DNA of 64,000 nt from Glossina fuscipes. Its lineage: Eukaryota; Arthropoda; Insecta; Diptera; Glossinidae. Shown here one piece after another: positions 58,731 to 64,000 of the stretch; the first letter of the stretch is position 1; every line of letters starts with the position of its first letter. Under the pieces are notes generated by a model. The model was not told where the DNA came from. It was given only the letters and a program-made list of their open reading frames with translations, and did not search any database. The stretch is taken from contig NW_023998414.1 in NCBI RefSeq assembly GCF_014805625.2, forward strand, positions 6,452,260 to 6,516,259. The letters are read 5' to 3'. The position numbers were made by a program, and so were the translations under genes.

Positions 58731-61559
58731 AATATTAGGTTATTCGGAAGTTCATTTCATTTTTTTCACCAAAAGTGGATTTGATTGCATTTTTTCACAA
58801 TCAAGTTGACACCTGAGCCGTATTTTCATTGTATTGCAATGTAAATCTTCTTTTGTGATTTTTATGTCCATATCCAAGTTCTTTTCGAGAGTAAGTTTGT
58901 ACCGCTGAATTATGAATTTAAGGGGACTTATATTTGCATTGCTTTAATTCCCATACTGGTCTTATCGGTTCAAATATTGCAATTCAACTCTGTTCAATCC
59001 AATCTCTCGACTTTCCCGACTGACTTTGGCTTTCGCAAATATTCTGGTTAAATACGTTTTTCAAGCAAATTACCATTATCTAAATTCCTCTCGATCGTTG
59101 AGAGATTACAACTATCGAATTCGATTTTTCATAATAGCATATGTATTGACTATAAAAAGATCGTCTTTCATTTTGACCAAAAAAAAAAAAAAAAAAAAAA
59201 ACGAAATGACCTTCCAAATAAGCCGATAATAAAATCACTTTACACCCTAGTAACCGGTTTTTTGATCCGAATAATTCATTTGGTTAACCAAATTTTTGTT
59301 AAGACGATAAGCTGTGCGTAAAATGTTTAATTCGTCTTAAGCTTTCAATTTTTCCAAACGCGAACCGCTGTTTTGCTTGAAATACCCGATTTTTATTTTT
59401 TTTTTATATGAGATTTTTGTTCCAAATACAATGCATTTGCTTATTCGGTTAGTTTTGCTTTTGCGTTTTTCTTTATTACTTTATTATTTTGAATAAAAGC
59501 TTTTAATAAATTAATCAACTTAATCAACAAACTTACTTTAAACCACGATGCCTTGTTGTGAAACCTTTAATGTTCTACTCTTCGCCACTAGAACCGCTAG
59601 AACTACCTGGAATAGCTTCAAAGATGAGTAAAATAAATTGCGAAAAATTTTTAAGGCTTAATCGTCACTAAAAACAATTATCGTTTCGTGTTTACAAGAG
59701 CATTGCTTAACAGTTCAGCAGCTATTGCTCTTTGCTATTGGTCCTCGAAATTTTATCGCATCGTATCGCTTAGCGCTGATACTTGCTTCTGCTGGTTTTT
59801 GTTTATATTTTGTTTTTTTCCTAAATTTTGTGTTGAGAAAAATTGCAAAACACAGTAGTGACACTGTTTATCACTTTGAGTGACATGATATGTTATTGTC
59901 GTCGTTTATGTTATTGTTGTTGTTTTTGTTGCGTTTTTTTTTTTTTTGCTTCCATCTGCTAGCTGTGTTGATGGTTAAGTTTAATTCACTTTATTACGAG
60001 AGTTTGCAGTTTTTTATTTGATATTTATTTACACGACTCTCATTGTTGTTATTGTCGGTGTTGATTTTATTGTTGTTACTATCTAAATAGCGGTTCATTT
60101 CGTGGCGTAGAATTTTCATGAAAATTTTGGTGTTCATCAAGCATTCGCTTATGCTTTAATGTTTGTATATCTCTAGTTTTTCGTGTTAAAGTAACACTCG
60201 AGTAAATCGTTCGTTATTGTTGTCAGTGTTTAGTTCAACTGATATTCATCACCATTGTGGTTGGTTTTGTAATACACGTTCAATTGTATAATAACTACAT
60301 TTTTGTTCATTTATTTATTTATTTACTTATTTAAATACTTTTTTTTTTCTCTCTCTCTCTCTCTAAGTATGTACTTTTTCAAGCATGATTTGGTTTCGAT
60401 TTTATGGTGCAATGAAGTCAAGGTTTGCATTTTTTCTTAAATTGATTAAGTTTACATAATATTGCTTTGTTAGAAAGCGTAAAAGTATTTTATTCACAAT
60501 TAAATTAATATTAATTAAATAAATCTAATAAATGCAAGATTTCCTTATGAAATTTTTATATCCGTAAAAAATCGGTTATATTCTAAGGTCTTTTAAATTT
60601 TCAATTCTCTATCTAATTTTGATTTATTGGTCTTGATTAACTTCTAGAGAATAGTAGACCGCAACGACTGTTCAAGTCTTTAATATCGGCTCTAAGCATA
60701 GGAAACCTATAACAAAAAAACAATTCACTTTGATATTCACAACAATATCTCCGTTTGTTGTTTTGATTTTTACAAATTTTTCATCTTTTCATGAGTCGCA
60801 TTACCTCTCTTGCATAGAAGACTTCAAGAATTTACGCAAAGAAATCAAGCGAATGATGATTTAGTCAATGTCATTACATTGTTATCCACTAGTCATCATA
60901 ACAACTGGTAGTCTCAAAACATAGTGCGAGTATCAAAATATCTCATTCGAGTCGAAGCAACTTTTTCTTGTCTTCCGAGAAAGCTTTCCTCGCAGGGAAA
61001 CACCCGTGCCGTGCCGAGCAGTGTCTTTCTTGACTAAACACGTATTGCGATTGCCTAAACAGTTTGCGTACTCTCGTACTCCAGTACGATACTTTGCGAT
61101 GCCATTGGAATGGAGGCCCATTATTATATAATCACTATATAAATATTGAAATAATATCGTTAGGATAAAGCTATTTTGGAAATAAGTTGCCAAGGTATCA
61201 TTATGTCGGCATATATATGGTGTAGGCGATTCGTACGTCTACTTTTGTGTGCAGGGAAAACCGCTTCTCTCGTTAATCTTTCTTCGCTATTACGAAAATA
61301 TCAACAATAAGTGTAAGAGAGGGAACAGCACGATAGAGGACGAGATTACGATAATCTGTTGGGATTGAAGTATGGATGATAGAGTGCCAGCGAATTTAGT
61401 TTGCGCGCAATTAGTGCATGCTTTACGTTTAAAAAATATTTGCGAAGCTTTGCAATTCAATGTCGAGCATCGGAGGCTAAAAAGCATAAATGATGAGTAC
61501 TTTTAAGTCAGATTTTTATAATAATTGTTTACTTAACTTATTTTCATATCAGCATGAGA
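58731..61559. other. AT-rich spacer, no gene seen
   Basis: A21 near 59180-59200, (TTTA)n near 60311-60325 and (CT)n at 60350-60364. A minus-strand frame at 60933-61193 has mixed composition but no recognised motif. Confidence 0.5.
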
Positions 61560-62020
61560 ACTGCCGACCGCCACGTCACGAATTTCGGTATATCCGATCA
61601 TGCTGAAATTTTTCAAGCATCTTTGCTTGCAATCCAATCCATTTTTTCTGCATACACTTGGGCTACCACGTGGGCAAGTAGTTAAGAAGCATTACCATTC
61701 GATCGGCACAAGCCCGGCTTAACTTCCAGTGCGGTAGAGCACACTTTAAATCAGATTGGTGTGTAATGCTGACGGTAGTCTTTCGCTTTTTCATTAAAGT
61801 CATAACACTTACTGATCGGACACGCGTCCCTTAAGCTTCGGATATTCTCTCTATCTACCTTACTCTCTCTCTTTCCTCACTTTTTTCTAGCCATCACTGT
61901 GTTGCATTTATAGGAGATATCTTTTGAGGGATTACAAAAGAAGAGGAAGTTTGGCGGCTATGAAATTACACGGCTTAGGAACATGTGGTATATTTGGTGA
62001 CCGTTTTTGTTACCTAGCGA
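61560..62020 (+). pseudogene. Possible non-LTR retrotransposon RNase H/3' fossil
   Basis: The frame at 61591-61680 reads SDHAEIFQASLLAIQSI, resembling the RNase H block with xFQAExxAI in insect retrotransposons; the catalytic Glu position is Ser here. Downstream, HLLIGHAS (about 61805-61830) resembles the conserved LLTGH segment, and LQKKRKFGGYEI (about 61935-61970) could be the tail after the Cys-rich motif. Stops lie between the blocks. Each block alone is weak; their order supports the call. Confidence 0.4.
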
Positions 62021-64000
62021 CAAAAATTCATCAAGTATCATTCTTGCTTTAATCCCCATTCTGTTACGTATACGTACCAATCTGAAAATCCTAATATACA
62101 TATATATGGAATGCTTAAAATAAACTGCAAAATTTAACAGCCGAGCGTTCAGATGATGGATGGATGGACAGACATAAGTTAGAGAGACCGGTTGGGGATT
62201 TTATTCAATTTTGTTTTGAAATTTATGAGTTTTGAAATTAAATTTTATTCCTACAAGTCACTTAAACTCATCCAGAGGGTAATATAAGCATTGTCTTAGG
62301 AAATTTGTTCATAATCATAACAAATCTTCAAGTCCAAGTATCATATTTAAGTGGAATAGCTTTCTAGTTGTAATCGTTAAAAAACAAAAACTTGCCTTTT
62401 ACTGTAAATAATCCATAAATGCGTAACAATAATGACATAACCTAACCTCAAAACTAAGACGTAAACGTAAACATGCAAAAGAAACTAACAATATGGAGCA
62501 GTATAAAGGGAAAAATCTTTTTGCCTCTATATATGCTTGTGTAACTAAGTCTATAATGCTTGTATAAAGAAAGTAAAGATGACAAACATCGAATAGTATA
62601 AGTATTAGCAGTAGCGTGGTACGAGCAGCTAACATTGCTACAAAGCCACTAACACATTAGCATCAACTCTATACGTAAGGAGATATATAACGAGGATGAT
62701 ATACCATCATAAATGTAATGTAATACAAGCAGCAACAGTTTAGTTTAGTTGAAAATGTAAAAGAAAGAATGGGACTAAGTGTAAGAGAAAGCAATAATGT
62801 ATAAGGAGTCATGAGTTATTCTGCATATGCGGTATATATGCATATAAACGTATAGAAAGAGTGAGGAGAATTTTCGACCTGCGTGTGTGTCTGTGTGTGT
62901 GTATGTGTGTATATATGTGCGGGGTAAAAAGGATGTTCTAGAAAATTGGCTGCTTCCCGTTTGTCAGTTAGTCTAAACTTTATGAGTGACTAAATGAATG
63001 AGTACATCCTGTAAAGTCGTTATTGTTGATGTGCTTGTTAAGGAGGAAGAGCAAGAGACAGAGACAGAGAGTGAGTGAGATAGATATATAGAGAAAATGA
63101 GAATGTGCAAGCAGCCAGAAGTGACGTTAACTTTTTAAAGAAAATATTCACGATAACGTTTTGTATGTTCGCTTTGATGTGTACTTGTGTGTGCGTGCGT
63201 CTGTTTGCGTTAGTATGAGTTGAAAAATCATAAAACTTTTTAGGTAGAGAAAGCCTTTATAACGGAATTATTAGCAAACCAAACCAACAACAACAATATT
63301 AATAATAATATACATCTACTTATTAAATATGCACAAATATGAATGCACTGCGATTAATTTACAGAGCGATGGCAAATGGCTTATAAGCATTTTATAAATT
63401 TTAAAGGGAACTAAAAATTTTTCGCAGTGTAAGTACGAGAGTCATTCCACAGGATCTTTAACCCCTCTTTGCCATTTAGACGTGAAGCAACTGTGGCATA
63501 TTTAAATTTAGATAGAGACGGTGTATAGTCACTTACAAACATATACGTATATACCCTAGCACTTAGCGCAACCCTTTTTTTTTTTTTTTTATTTTTTTTT
63601 TATAATCTGCATTGGGGGCATATGTGGAAAGAAAAGTGCAAAAACTATAAAATTGAATTGCATTCACTAACGATAGCACGTGTGTATGTTCGTCCAGGTG
63701 TGTGGAAAAATTAAAAAGCGAATTAGCGTAGAAGGGGATGAGTAAGATATGCATGCATAAATGAGAATCATTCCTTTAGTACCTCATCGTCTCGCAATCA
63801 TATTTTTAACTTTACTGTCCGTTTGTAACACTTGGCTTCAAAATAATTTGTTAAGCAAAAATATCGCGTCGAAGCCCTGACTAGATTATAATCTTATCAT
63901 GAGGATAAGCTAAAAATTATTTCAAATTATTTAATTTATTAATGAAATTGTTTAAATGCAAAACGTTTACAAATGAAATGGTAGGCGGTTCGACAGAAAT
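62021..64000. other. AT-rich spacer to window end
   Basis: GT-rich run at 62884 and GAGA words at 63052-63096. No gene recognised. Confidence 0.5.
62884..62920 (+). repeat. (GT)n imperfect microsatellite
   Basis: GTGTGT words with CTGT and ATGT interruptions. Confidence 0.85.

Noticed and set aside
60933..61193. Minus-strand 86-codon frame with mixed composition
   Set aside because: No family recognised and no supporting gene structure; left as spacer.

Overview
This is AT-rich, gene-poor eukaryotic nuclear DNA, most likely from a higher fly (Diptera, Schizophora). A tephritid-like or related family is my guess and is not proven. Four things point to a fly: one intact insect-type gene of the 27 kDa hemolymph glycoprotein (DUF1397) family with a short 97-bp intron, a mariner transposase fossil, several jockey/R1-like non-LTR retrotransposon fossils, and many copies of short dispersed elements carrying GTCC/GTCT runs like the mini-me/DINE class of fly repeats. 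There are no operons, CRISPR arrays or bacterial signals. Most open frames in the window are chance frames or lie inside repeats.

Layout. 1-1.86 kb is unannotated AT-rich DNA. 1.87-2.65 kb is a decayed reverse transcriptase. 2.7-9.8 kb is mostly featureless with microsatellites and one family-B fragment. 9.8-11.7 kb holds two family-A elements. 12.95-13.2 kb is a family-D repeat. 14.6-15.8 kb is the only confident gene: promoter candidate, two coding exons, and a 309-residue secreted or membrane-tethered glycoprotein. 15.9-21 kb is a dense block of family A, B and C elements. 21-25 kb is low-complexity DNA. 25.05-26.1 kb is a minus-strand retrotransposon tail with RNase H and a Cys-rich end. 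26.5 kb has a decayed tRNA-like sequence. 27.7-29.1 kb is a striking array built on the 12-bp palindrome TGCAGCGCTGCA. 29.5-30.15 kb is a mariner fossil. 30.9-31.45 kb has a candidate exon or gene fragment followed by a degenerate tandem repeat. 33-40 kb holds further B, D and A elements, including an in-frame 111-bp tandem duplication. 41.1-42.4 kb holds a D repeat, a reverse transcriptase C-terminal fossil and a C fragment. 46-50 kb holds two C elements, an assembly gap inside a CT microsatellite, and a small ORF with a signal-peptide-like start. 52.2-52.45 kb has a DRE motif followed by a perfect splice donor. 53.5-55.4 kb holds B and A pieces. 57.08-57.80 kb is a 240-codon frame broken by one TGA. 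58.2-58.7 kb is another A copy. 61.56-62.0 kb is a possible retrotransposon RNase H/tail fossil. The rest is AT-rich spacer.

How it works together. The window looks like one small, probably secreted-protein gene inside a graveyard of mobile DNA. The non-autonomous families A-D have no visible coding capacity. The autonomous elements (mariner and non-LTR) all carry stops and frameshifts, so none looks active. The least explained signals are the palindromic array, the 57-kb frame with a single TGA, and the two exon-like signals near 31.0 and 52.4 kb.
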